Assembly (NCBI RefSeq): GCF_028372415.1
Contig: NC_092877.1
Coordinates: 250,185,510-250,249,509 of the forward strand
Length of the DNA: 64,000 nt
Direction: 5' to 3'
Source of the DNA: Notamacropus eugenii
Lineage: Eukaryota > Chordata > Mammalia > Diprotodontia > Macropodidae
How positions within the stretch are numbered: position 1 is the first letter of the stretch; each line of letters begins with the position of its first letter. The notes under the pieces were generated by a model. That model saw only the letters and a list, made by a program, of their open reading frames with translations. It was not told the origin of the DNA and searched no databases. Made by a program: the position numbers and the translations under genes. Below, one piece after another: positions 1 through 10,854 of the stretch.

Positions 1-2550
1 TTTTCATTAATTCCTTTGATATTTTGGATCTTTTGTTGTACTAGATAAAGGTTGATGTTATTTTTTTTTCTAGCTATATAAAATAGCTCTTTGGTTGTTT
101 GTTTGGTATGACACTGAACAAGTAAATTTATTTAGGTAGAATAGTATTTTTTATTATATTAGCTCTGCCTACTCACAAGCAACTGATATTTTTCTAATTA
201 TTTAGATCTGACTTCATTTCTGCAAAAATGTTTTGTAACTGTGTTAATATAGTCCTAGGATTTGGCAGATAGACTCCCAAATATTTCATAGTGTGTACTG
301 TAACTTTAAATGGAATTTCTCTTTCAATCTCTTGCTGTTGGACTTTCTTAGAAATACATAGAAATGCAGGTGGTTTGTGTGGGTTTATTTTGTATCCTGC
401 ACCATTGCTAAAGCTTTTATTATTTCTAATGTTTTCACTTGATTCTCTAAGTATATTATCATATGATCTGCAAAGAGCAATAGCTTAGTTGCTTCTTTGC
501 CTATTCTAATTCCTTCAATTTCTTTTTTTTTTCTCTTATTGCTTAAGCTAACATTTCTAGTACCATTTTGATTAACAGTGGTGATAATGGACATCCTTTT
601 TTCCCTCCTGATCTTACTGGAAATGCATCTATCTTATTCCCATTACATATAGTGTTTGCTGACGGTTTTAGGTAGCTGCTACTTATCATTTTAAGGAAGG
701 CTGCATTTATTCCTATGCTTTCCAATATTTTTGGTAGGAATGGGTCTTTTCTAGATTTTTCTGCAACTATTGAGATAATACTATGGTTTCTGTTAGTTTT
801 GTTGTTGATATGATCAATGATACTGATAGTTTTCCTAATATTGAACCAACCCTGCACTCCTGGTGTAAATCCTCCCTGACCAAAGTATGTTATTCTTGTG
901 ATAAGTTGCTATAATCTTTTTGCTAGTATTTTATTTGAAATTTCTGCATCTATATTCATTAGGGAAATTTATCTGTAATTTTCTTTCTCTGTTTTGATTC
1001 TTCCTAGTTTAGGTATCAGCGCTGTATTTGTATCATAAAAAGAATTTAGTAGGATGCCTGCCTCATCAATTTTCCCAAATAGTCTACATAATATTATGGA
1101 ATATTAAAGAACATATAATATGGAATTAATTGTTTTTCAAATATTTGTCAAAATTCACTTGTAAATCCATCTGGCTTCAGAGATTTTTTCATAGAGTATT
1201 CATAGATGACTTTTTCAATTTCTTTTTCTGAGATGGGGTTATTCAAAGATTTTTCTTCCTCTTCTGTAAATCCAAGTAATTAATATTTTCATAAATATTT
1301 ATCCATTTCACTAAAATTGTCAAATTTATGGGTACAGAATTGGGCAAAATAATTTCTAATTATTATTTTAATTTCCTCTTTATTGGAAGTGAATTCACCC
1401 TTTTTCATTTTTGGCACTGGTAGTTTAGTTTTCTTCTTTCATTTTTTAAAATCAAAAGATTTACCAATTTTATTGTCTTTTTCCATAAAACTAATTCTTA
1501 GCTTTATTTATTAGTTCAATTGTTTTCTTACTTTTAATTTTAGTGATCTTCTTTGGTCTTCAGTATTTCTAATTTGGTATTTAATTGGGGATATTCAATT
1601 TATTCTTTTTCTAGGTTTTTTTTTTTTCAGGTGCATGCCTAATTCTTTGACCTCCTCTTTATTTTATTTATGTAAGCACTCAGATATACAAAATTTCTGC
1701 TAAGAACTACTTTTACTGCATCCCATAAGTTTTGGCAAGTTGTCTTATTTTTGTCATTCTTTTGAATGAAGTTATTGATTGTTTCTATGATTAGTTGTTT
1801 GACACACTCATTTTTTAGGAGTAGGTTATTTAGTTTCCAATTATCTTTTGGTCCATTTTTCATTGGCCTTTTATTACATGTAACTTTTATTTTATCATGA
1901 TCTGGAAAGAGTGACTATGTCTGCCTTTCTGCCCTGGATTGTGAAGGTTTTATGCCCTAGTACACAGTCAATTTTTGTGTATGCTCCATGTACCTCTGAG
2001 AAAAAAAGTGTATTCCTTTCTATCCTCATTCAGTTTTCTCCAGAGGTCTGCCATGTCTCCCTTTTCTAGAATTCTATTCACCCACTTAACTTCTTTCTTG
2101 TTTATTTTGAGGTTGGTTTTAGGTTCCCCCTGTACAGTTTTGCTGTTTATTTTTTTCTGTAACTTCCTTAACTTTTCCTTTAAGAATGTGGATGCAGTGC
2201 CACTTGATGCATATGTGTTTAATAATGATATTATGTCATTGTCTATGGTGCATTTTTAGTAGGTTATAATTTGCCTCCTTATCTCATTTGATTAGATATA
2301 TTTTTCCTGTTGCTTTATCGGAGATTAGGATTGCTACCCCTGCTTTGTTTTTTTTTGTTTTTTTAACTTTGGCTGAAACATAATTTATTCTTCTCCATCC
2401 TTTTACTTGTTATTTTTGTGTTCCCCCCATTTTCAAATGCGTTTCTTGTAAACAGCATATTGTAGGATTATTGTTTTTAATCCATTCTGCTATCTCTGTT
2501 TTATAGGAGATTTCATTCCATTTACATTCACGGTTATGATTACTATCTGT
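1..2550 (-). pseudogene. L1 ORF2 remnant: endonuclease and reverse transcriptase domains
   Basis: The intact protein would nick target DNA with an N-terminal APE-type endonuclease and then copy the element RNA by target-primed reverse transcription. Endonuclease pieces are readable in translation: NVNGM near 2535, CCLQETH near 2440, GVAILISDK near 2315 and TYASSGTA near 2205. The linker with NWKLNNLLLKNE lies at 1800-1863. The reverse transcriptase core has GWFNIRKT and INNKTNRNH near 780-855 and GCPLSPLL near 580. The catalytic box reads FADH instead of FADD near 463-471, so one metal-binding aspartate is lost. The thumb region runs on to base 1. Many stops and shifts break the frame. It is recognised from conserved L1 motifs, and function is excluded. 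Confidence 0.93.
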
Positions 2551-3165
2551 GTCTTTCTCTCCATCTTATTTCCTCTCCTATTTATGCTTTTATTTCTCCT
2601 TTCTCCATTCCTCTCAAAAGAATTTTACTTTTTACCACCTCTTCCCTTACTCTTCCCTCCCTTTTATCAGTCCCATTCCCTTTTCTTTCCTTTTTCCCTT
2701 ACTTCTTCTTCCCTCAATTCTAACCACCCTTCCCTTTTCTTTCCTCTTTCCTCTCTTACTCCATATGGGGAAAGATAGATTTCAATACTTAACTGACTAC
2801 GTTATTCCCTCCTTTAACCAAATCTGAGGGAGAAAAGCTCAAACAATGCTCATCTCCCTCCCTTCTTTCCCTCTACTATAACATGTTTTTGTGCCTCTTC
2901 ATATGATGTAACTTACCCTATCCTATCTTTTCCTTTCCTCTTCTCCTTTCACTTTCATTAATTAGTTTTCTTATCATCATATAAGTTAATTTACACCTAT
3001 GAACTTTATCTATGTATTTACTTTTTTAAATATCATAATAAATATACAGTTCTCAAGGTTCGAAAGTATCACGCTATCCTATAGGGATGTAAAGAGTTTT
3101 CCCTTGCTGAATAGCAAGTTTTTTCTTTCTTTTTTTTTCCTGTTTACCTTTTAATGCCTCTCTTG
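2550..3165 (-). other. L1 inter-ORF region, pyrimidine-rich on the plus strand
   Basis: This stretch between the two L1 ORFs is dominated by CCCTTCC and CTTTT runs on the plus strand (AG-rich in the sense of the element). The same composition recurs between ORF1 and ORF2 of the L1 at 39232-42950. Open frames here come from the biased composition and are not genes. Confidence 0.75.
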
Positions 3166-4190
3166 AGTCTTATATTTGAAGATCAAATTATCAGTTGATC
3201 TCTGGGCTTTTAATCAGGAAGTTCTGGAAATTCTTTATGTCCCTGAATGTCCATTTCCTTGCCTCAAAGATTATGCTCAGTTTTGTGGGTAGTGGATCCT
3301 TGTTTGGAGTCCAAGCTCCTTTAAGTAATGACAATTCAAAATCCAATCCTTCTGATGTTTTAATGTAGAAGCTGCAAGGTTCTGTGTGATCCTGACTTTA
3401 GTTTGTCAATATGCAAATTGTTTCTTTTTAGCTCCTTGTAGTACTGTCCCCTTGACCTCATAGTTCTAGAATTTGACTGAAATTTTCCTTGGCATTTTCA
3501 ATTTCAGATCTCTTTTTATCATGTGTTCAGTGGATTCTTTTAATGACGATTTTACGCACTGGTTCTGGGACTTTGGGGCACTTTTCCTTGATTTCTTGGA
3601 AGATCCTGACTAGGTTGTTTTTTACATCATTTCCTTCTTGCAAGCCAATAATTCTTAGATTTTTGTCTCCTAGATATATTTTCCAGGTCAGTTGTTTTCT
3701 CCAGTGAGATTTTTTTCTTTTTTCTTTTTCATTCAATAGATTTTGTTTAACTGATTATTGATGCCTCACAGAGTCATTCGATTCTGCTTGCCCAATTCTA
3801 ATTTTTTAATGAATTGTTTTCTTCAGGTAACTTTTTCACCTCCTTTTCCATTTGTCCAATTTTTCCTTCTAAGGAGTTATTTTCTCTAGTTAGGTTTTTA
3901 CTTCCTTATCCATTTGGTCAATTTTACTTTTTAAGGAGCTATTCTCTTCAGTGAATTCTTTTTTGTTTTTTTCTCATTTCGTCAACTGTATTTTTAAAAT
4001 CATTGGTCAGTTTTTCTTCTACCTCTCTAATTTGGCTTTGAAAATCCTGCTTGAGCTCTTCCAAGAATGCTTTCTGGGCTTTAGACCAGTTCATATTCCC
4101 ATTTGAGGTTTCAAATGGGGATACAGTATCAGTCTTCTGAATTTGTATTTTGATTTTCCCTGTCCTTGTAATAAAATTCCCTTTTCTCAT
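3165..4190 (-). pseudogene. L1 ORF1 remnant (RNA-binding coiled-coil protein)
   Basis: ORF1p is the trimeric RNA chaperone that coats L1 RNA. Here it survives as frame fragments. The N-terminal part at 4190-3948 has a charged coiled-coil run (FLEELKQDFQSQIREVEEKL). A middle fragment at 3736-3527 has LRIIGLQEG, the first strand of the RRM, followed by the KEKCPKVPEP segment. Stops and frameshifts break the rest, and the C-terminal end is near 3165. It is upstream of ORF2 in the same element. Confidence 0.88.
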
Positions 4191-4199
4191 ATTTGCTTC

Positions 4200-5312
4200 T
4201 TTCTCGTGGTGATTTCCTTTTTCCTGGCTTTTAAAGCAGATCTCTGTTTCTGTAGCACAGGGAGCTCTGTCCCATATTTCTTGTGCTGGGAGCTAAGGGT
4301 CTGGCTACTGTCTTCGTGTGATGTGGCCTCTGATTCTTTCAAGTAAAACCTATGTCATGCTGCAGTTTGTCTGACACTTAGTTGTCTGGTGTGTGCCAAG
4401 GCAGAGGCCAGGTAAAGTTTTCCTGAGTTTCCTCAGAGTTGCACTGAAGTTTCTGACATGAGGTATAGTGGATGGGTGATCTGGCTGCTGAAGGTCTCAT
4501 CTCCCTTAGGGCTGCAGTAGAGCACAGGCAAGTTCACCCCCTGATGAACCCCGTTCTTTGCTGTTGTCTGTCCAATTGCTGTGGCTGTGCTAAGATATGC
4601 CTGGGGTCCTGGTGTTGGTGCTTATAGGTTCTACCTCCATGGAGGTCAGGATCTCCTGCTGGTTTGCTGAGGTGGGGATTGCACAGTTGTTTCTGAGTCA
4701 GTTTTGGTTGCCTTCAGCCACAGCAAGAGGCACATTTCTTGTCAATCTCCTGAGCTAAAAGAATGCGTACCTCTTCTGTTGGACCCACTATTCCAGGATT
4801 TTTTCTAGTACAATATTCTCTCCATTTTTTAAGGTCAAAGGGGAGGGAGAGAGCACTTACAGTTTACTCCACCATTTTTACTCCTGGAAGTTCAAATAGA
4901 TGATTTTATTCTGTGGTCTGGTAGCTCCATGAGTAGCTGCTACTCCTGTTGTGAGCCCTGCAATTCTCTCTCACCCAGCTCCACCAGAGTCCTGTCCTGT
5001 GCTGAGAAGTTTGGGAATCAATGTCACTGATGATTCAGTCTGCCTGGGGTCACTCATGGTCCACCATGGCAGAGTCTGCACTGGTTCAGCCTACAGATTC
5101 CTACTGTCCCACCCCCAACCCAGTGTAACAGATCTTTCCAGTCAAATTTCTGGGCTCTCTTGGGCTGTTAATGTCCTATACTCTGTTTCCTAGTGGATTC
5201 TATCACACTAGAATTTGTTCAGATCCACTTTTTGGAGGTATCTGAAGGAATTTGTGGAATAGCTCAGGTAAGTCCATACTTTCAGTCTGCCATCTTGGCT
5301 CCACTCTCTTTT
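4200..5312 (-). promoter_or_regulatory. L1 5' UTR / internal promoter, apparently two units
   Basis: This region is richer in G and C than its surroundings and contains no ORF1 sequence. It ends at the YY1-like motif GGAGCCAAGATGGC (minus strand, 5289-5302). A second, weaker start-like motif (ccaccatttttactcc, 4870-4885) sits about 420 bases inside, which suggests two head-to-tail promoter units or an older 5' end. L1 5' UTRs act as internal RNA polymerase II promoters; activity of this decayed copy is doubtful. Confidence 0.65.
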
Positions 5313-5679
5313 GCATAATCTTTTCACAAGTAGTTATGGCCTCTGCAAGTTTTAGGGTTTTTTTAAGGTGGTATTATCTGAGAATAGGAGTGTTTTACTG
5401 GTCTCCTTTTCAAAATCATTCTGTTCTTTGGCCTCAGACTGCCCTTGGTGGTAGTGATGGTACAACATCTGTCAGTGGTAGGACCCAAGAGAAATCATGG
5501 GTATAATGCACAGCCTCAAGATTTAAGCTGTCCAAGGCTCCTAGCTCCACTTTATCAATCTATTTGACACAAAGATTTAAAGTGTTTGAAATTCCATTTA
5601 AAAAGGATGATTTTGCCTGTTCAGTCACAAACCTTCCAGAATTAGCTGGTAGTCAAAAAAAATGTATGATAAATGGGAA

Positions 5680-5850
5680 ATGATTGAAGAAAACATGGCA
5701 TATGAATGAAATAGAATATCACTATACTCTTAGAGTTGAGAAATATATAAAATTCAAAGACATTTGGCAAGAATTCTATGAAGTGATACAAAGTGTAGAA
5801 AATAGAGCCAAAAGAACAACATGGAAAATGACTACAGTCACTCAGTCACT
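5680..5850 (+). mobile_element. L1 ORF2 C-terminal fragment
   Basis: The plus-strand translation from about 5687 (WHMNEIEYHYTL, then WQEFYEVIQSVENRAKRT) aligns with the end of marsupial L1 ORF2, which reads W-YMNV-EYY-AI then TWKDLYELM--EMSRTRRT. It is a short, diverged piece on the opposite strand from the larger neighbouring L1. Confidence 0.6.
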
Positions 5851-6110
5851 CAGTCAATATTTATTAGACATCTACTATGTAGAAGTAATATAATAAACAC
5901 CACTGATACAAAGAAAGTGAAAAAAACAGGGAGTTAGTGCCTATTCTCAGTAAACTTACCATTCACTGAAGAGTAAGACAACATGCAAAAAGAAGTTGAA
6001 AAGCAGGAATAAATCGAGGAAAAGTGAAGGAACAGGTATATTAGAGAAAGAAATCCAGAGGAATACAGACATATTGGAAAGAGATAGCTGGTTTGAACCT
6101 CCTTTTTGAA
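5846..6110 (-). mobile_element. L2 LINE 3'-end fragment
   Basis: The plus strand reads 'caatatttattagacatcta' and continues to a line resembling '...gatacaaagaaag...'. This is the reverse complement of the L2 3' end, where the consensus has 'tttattaagcacctactatgtgcc' followed by 'gggatacaaagaaagg'. It is diverged but the order is right. Confidence 0.6.
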
Positions 6111-6782
6111 TAGGGTTCTTGGGATGAATTCTCAATTAGCAGAAAAAAAGGGTCCCAGGACAGAGGGTTATAGGGAGGTGTGAGTCAAAGGGTTAGTGTG
6201 ATCTTGTAGGATGGAAAGACTTAAGGTGCATGATGGAGAAGTAAATATACATGCAGCCAGGTAGGAAACATGTTGACAGAATTATTATGCAAAAGCCATT
6301 AAATCTTGGTTCAAGATATCTTTACTATTAAATATTATTGTTTGCCTTTTTAGTCATTGTTACGGTTAAATAATGAATACTTTTTTTGTATCAATAGCCA
6401 CTTAAATAATTGTCTGAATGGAAATGCACATTATAAGTTTATTTGGGTGTTGATTAGGAAATAAACAATGTAGTTAGAAAAACACAAAACAAAACAACGC
6501 ATATCATTGGTTCCCAATGTCTTTAAAAATTATGATGGTTTTATGGATAAATGTGATTTTAAAAATATTTAAGTTGATTACATTTAGTGTAACTCTTTGG
6601 TTGTCAAATTAAAATTATAAATAATGAAAACAAGACTGACAGAAGTTCAACAATGAAGTAAAAGTTACCTAGCTAGGGATTGGCAGAATTCGAACTAGAC
6701 CCAAAATTGTTATAGGCAGAGCTAGAACTAGAAGCAACATTTTTATGTTTTCAGTGAATGAATTGTACAAGGGGAAATCAGC

Positions 6783-6905
6783 ATGATACAGGAGAGAAGC
6801 ATGTGATTTGGCAGCTGTCACTTACTAGGTAAGTAACCTTGGGAAAGTTCCTTAACTGTTATTGGACAGAGTTCCTTCATCTTTAAAAAGTCAGGGTTGG
6901 GGATG
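6783..6905 (+). mobile_element. MIR/CORE-SINE fragment
   Basis: The MIR core 'tcacttactaggtaagtaac' followed by 'cttgggaaagttccttaact' and 'ccttcatctttaaaaagtca' matches the MIR consensus 'cacttactagctgtgtgaccttgggcaagt...' in order and spacing. Confidence 0.7.
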
Positions 6906-7775
6906 TGGGAAGGGAGGAGGATATCATATAATGCATAATTCATTCTAGCTCCATAACTTAAAACCTGATTGTTCTCTTCTTTCTAATTAAATTTATTTAT
7001 TTTCAGTTTTTAGGATTCACTTTCACAAAATTGCAAATTTCAAATTTTCTGCCCACCTCTCCCCTTCCTCCCTCCCTAGGACAGTATGTATTCTTATTAC
7101 CCTTTCTTCCAATGGGGCCTCCCTTCTAACACCTCCTCCACCCCACCTTATCCTCTTCCCTTCTATTTTCTTGTAGAGCAAGATAGATTTCTATACCTCA
7201 TGTCTATATATCTTATTTTGTAGTTGCATGTAACAGCAAATTCTAACATTCTTTTTTTAAGCTTTGAGTTCCACATTCTCTCTTTCTCCTCCCTACTTGC
7301 CCTCATTGAGAAGGCAAGGAATTTGACAAAGGTTATATATGTGTTGTCTTGTGAAACACTTCCATAACACTCATGTTGTTAAAGACCAACTATATTTCCC
7401 TCTATCCTGTTCCACCCTCCGTTTATTCTTTTCTCTCCTTTTATCTATCCCTCTGCAAAAGGGTTAGTTTCCTTTACCCATTCCCCCAATCTGTAATCCC
7501 TTCTATTGTCTCCCTTCTCTTACCCCTGCCCCCCCAATTATGTATATTATTCTCTTCTGAAGCCGAATCTGATGAAAGGAACACTGATTAATTCCCTCTC
7601 AGCTCCTCCCTCTTCCCTTGCATTGTAAAAGCTCTTTTTGAATCCTTTATGTCAGATGATTCACACAATTCTATCTTGCCCTTTCTCATTCTCTCAGCAC
7701 ATTCTTCTCAACATTTAATTTTATATTTTAGATACCATCCCTTCATATTCAGCTCACTTTTGCCCTCTATTACAG

Positions 7776-7849
7776 TCTCTGTCTCTCTCTGTCTCTCTCT
7801 GTCTCTCTCTTTGTCTCTCTCTCTGTTTCTCTTTCTCTCTCTGTCTCTG

Positions 7850-7881
<32 letters not shown>

Positions 7882-8095
7882 CATATATATATTTATATAC
7901 ACATATATATTTATATATGCATATATACACACATATACCTGCACTTATATACATACATACACATGCATATACATGCATACATGTATGTGTATATATGTTT
8001 GTGTGTATATGTGTATATATGTATACATACTTATACACAAGTGCACATACACATATACATACACATAAACACACATACACACATAAATATATTCT
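7776..8095. repeat. Compound microsatellite (TC)n-(TA)n-(CA/TA)n inside HAL1
   Basis: A TC/TCTG-rich run (7776-7864) passes into TA repeats (7864-7880) and then about 200 bases of imperfect CATA/TGTATA repeats. The younger HAL1 at 25699-28607 has a much shorter run (26505-26572) at the corresponding place. Open frames of 78-139 codons over this tract are repeat-encoded and not genes. Confidence 0.92.
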
Positions 8096-8222
8096 CTCCA
8101 ACTACTCTAATGCTGAGAAAGGTCTCTTGAGTTATAAATATCATCTCTCCTTTTAGGAATGTAAACAGTTCAACATCAGTTAAGTCCCTTATTATTTCCT
8201 GTTTACCTTTTCATGCTTCTCT

Positions 8223-9327
8223 TGATTCTTGTATTTGAAAATCAAGTTTGCTGTTCAGCTCTGGTTTTTTCAACAAGAATGCTTGGAAGTCTTCTATTTC
8301 ATTAAATTCTTTTTTTTTCTGTGAAGTATTTTACTCAGTTTTTCTGTATAGGTGATCACTGAGTTTAATTCTAGCTCCTTTTACCTCTGGAATATCATAT
8401 TCCAAGTCCTTCAGTCCCTTAACATAGAAGTTGCTAGATCTTGTGTTATCCTGATTGCATTTCCACAATGTTGGAATTGCTCCTTTCTGGCTGCTCTCAA
8501 TGTTTTCTCCTTGACCTGGGAAATCTGGAATTTGGCTACAATATTCCTAGGAGTTTTCCTTTGGTGATCACTTTCAGAAGATAATTTGGTGGATTCTTTT
8601 CATTTCTATTTTACCTTCCAACTCTAGAATTTCAGAGTAGTTTTCTGTGATAATTTCTTGAATGACGATGTCTAGGTTCTTTCTCTGATCATGACTTTAA
8701 GGAAGTACAATAATTTTAAGATTAGATTATCTCTCCTGGATCCATTTTCCAAGTCAGTGGTGTTTCTTATGAGATATTTCACACTGTCTTCTATTTTTTC
8801 ATTACCTTTGTTTCATTTTATAATTTCTTGATTTCTCATAAAGTCATTTTCTTCCACTTGCTTCATTGTAATTCTGATGGAATTATTTTCTTCAATGATA
8901 TTTTGGACCTCTTTTTCCATCTAACCCATTTTGCTTTGTAAGGCATTATTCTCCTAATTGGCCTTTTGGACCTCTTTTGCCATTTAGGTTACCATAATTT
9001 TAAAGGTGTTCTTTTCTTCAGCATTTTGGGCATCTCCTTTAGCAAGCTGTTGACTCATTTTTCACCATTTTCTTTCATCACTCTCATTTCCCTTCCAAAT
9101 TTTTCCTCTACTTCTCTTACTTGTCTTTCAAAATCCTTTTTGAGCTCTCCCATTGCCTGAAAGGCTTTGGATGCACGAGGTTTGACTTTGTTGTCTCCTT
9201 CTGGTTGTGTATTTTGATTTTCCTCATCACTACGGATATTAAAAAAATATATTATCACTGAGGAAGTAAGAATTGATAGTCTGTTTCTCTCCTCCACCCC
9301 ACACCATTTGCTCATTTTGCCAGCCAA
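8223..9327 (-). pseudogene. HAL1 ORF1 remnant
   Basis: On the minus strand the N-terminal fragment (9327-9055) contains the segment AFQAMGELKKDFERQVREVE, the same register as the ORF1 N-terminus of the copy at 25699-28607 (RAMEELKRNFENQVREVEER). Further down the minus strand, sequence matching the RRM and C-terminal domain of that copy can be followed to about 8223 but is broken by stops and indels. Confidence 0.83.
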
Positions 9328-9812
9328 TTACTTGACTTTTGAGCTCTTTGTTGAGTGGAAGCTTCTCGAAGCAACTGATGCTTCAGGCAGTGTCTGTCAT
9401 TGTTCTGGGGCTAGGGTCAGGGCTAGAGGTATGGCTGGGCCTGGACCAAGCTCCCCTTTCATCCAGATGAGAGACCCTTCCCATTGCCTTTGAAGCTGTC
9501 TTTGGCTTTTGGATTGAGAACTTTGGAAACAGCTGCAAGTGCTAGCAGTTCACACCCCTCACGTCTGCTCTGGTTTTGTACATGCTGGTGAAACCCACGT
9601 TGAACTGCACTCTGCTCCCAGTACGGTGTGATAGACCCTTCCTCTTGACCTTCCAAGTTTTCATGGAATGGAAATTTGCTTCAGTCTGTCACTGTCACTT
9701 CTGATGCTCTACAGTTTGTTGAGAGTCATTTCTTACATTTTTTTTTTTGAGTGGTTTGTGGGAAGAGCTCAAACAGATCTCTGCTTCTACTTCACCATTT
9801 TGGTTCTGCCCA
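9328..9812 (-). promoter_or_regulatory. HAL1 5' UTR
   Basis: This segment is upstream of ORF1 and ends with a diverged version (accattttggttc) of the L1/HAL1 start motif. It is less GC-rich than the 5' UTR of the younger HAL1 and has lost most CpG, as expected of an older methylated copy. Confidence 0.6.
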
Positions 9813-9814
9813 AA

Positions 9815-10854
9815 TGGTGAATTCTTAAACCTGCCTATACTCAAGAAATTTTCTTATCCAAATCTCTTTATGTCCTTATAATACTCTTAATAATGATGCC
9901 TTATTAGCTCTGCAATGGAATTTGTATTTTATCCTCTAATCTAGCACTCTCTTCAATTTCTTTTAATTCCTTCTTATTTTTCCATATCCCAGCTTTTGTC
10001 ATATTCTCACATATGTTACTTTAGATATTTGAACAATTTATGATGTTCTGCCCCAAACTGCACCTGAGGTTGACAAAAGAGTACATTTCTATTCATAGCC
10101 AAGTTTCTTTGCAACTATTTTTGAGACTCATACATGGAGTCCCAACCATAATCCTCTATATCTCTTAGACAATGTTTTTTTCTCAGATGAGTTGTAGTAA
10201 TTCTTAGGTCTAAATGTTTCATGGCATGTTTATTTTATTTCTGTTTGTTTATTTTGATTTTTCCACATTGCTGCAAATGCTTAACATTTCATCTGATGGT
10301 GCATTTTTTTTTCTGTTAATTCATCTTGAATTCCTAATATAAATGTTAGTGAGGACATAGTCATTCACATAAAATTAGGTCTTTCATTAGCCATAATGGA
10401 TGAGTTTTTTCTCCTGAATTTGCCTTATGCATTCTTTTGAAGTTACATTTTAATGGAAAATTCACATTTTGTCCATGAGGAAAAAGGGCAGAGAACAAAA
10501 AACTAATAGATAAATATAAGTGGTGTTGTATACCTTGTATTTCTTTCATGAAATATGAGGATAATATATGGAAGTAGAGTGTGGGAGCTGCTTATATAGA
10601 TAATTTAGGTAAACAGTTCTAATTTGCTTTATAGAAAAAATAATATTTTTACTTTACTTTGTATGCAAATGACTTTCTAAATTGATGACTGTATCAGATA
10701 ACTGTACTGTTTTTCACTTCAGTTTGACATTGATAAACCAGGCCTATAGATTCTGTAACAACTTGATTAGTATCTACAGTTTCTTATCCAGTATAAGGTA
10801 GTTTTGATTATTACTTTATCACCTTATAATAAAGTTTAAGTTTTGATTCTTCTA
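9815..10854. other. Interval without recognised element
   Basis: AT-rich sequence between two L1-type elements. I see no SINE or L1 motif, no RNA gene and no convincing coding frame. The longest open frame (minus, 10549-10361, 62 codons) is ordinary for this composition. Confidence 0.5.

Larger units (their letters stand above)
1..5312 (-). mobile_element. L1 (LINE-1) retrotransposon, 5' complete, 3' part beyond the window
   Basis: Read on the minus strand this is an L1 in the usual order: 5' UTR (about 5312-4200), ORF1 (about 4190-3165), a pyrimidine-rich inter-ORF stretch on the plus strand (about 3165-2550), then ORF2 from about 2550 to the left edge. The 5' end carries GGAGCCAAGATGGC (5289-5302 reversed), the YY1-type start motif common to mammalian L1 promoters. 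Both ORFs have stops and frameshifts, so the copy is dead. The C-terminal part of ORF2, the 3' UTR and the poly-A tail must lie left of base 1. Confidence 0.93.
6975..9812 (-). mobile_element. HAL1 (half-L1) retrotransposon, decayed full-length copy
   Basis: The plus strand begins with the reverse complement of an L1-type 3' end ('tttatttattttcagttttt' near 6988), passes a roughly 1.2-kb pyrimidine-rich 3' UTR with an expanded microsatellite, then ORF1 (about 8223-9327) and a 5' UTR ending at accattttggttc (9794-9806). No ORF2 sequence lies between ORF1 and the 3' end. That is the HAL1 plan: an ORF1-only L1 derivative that relies on L1 ORF2p in trans. The same layout is seen at 25699-28607. 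Confidence 0.82.

Noticed and set aside
1975..2827. Plus-strand frames of 80-94 codons in the left L1
   Set aside because: They are antisense to the endonuclease and inter-ORF region, with no domain of their own.
7649..8101. Overlapping frames of 78-139 codons on both strands
   Set aside because: They are translations of the TC/TA/CATA microsatellite inside the HAL1.
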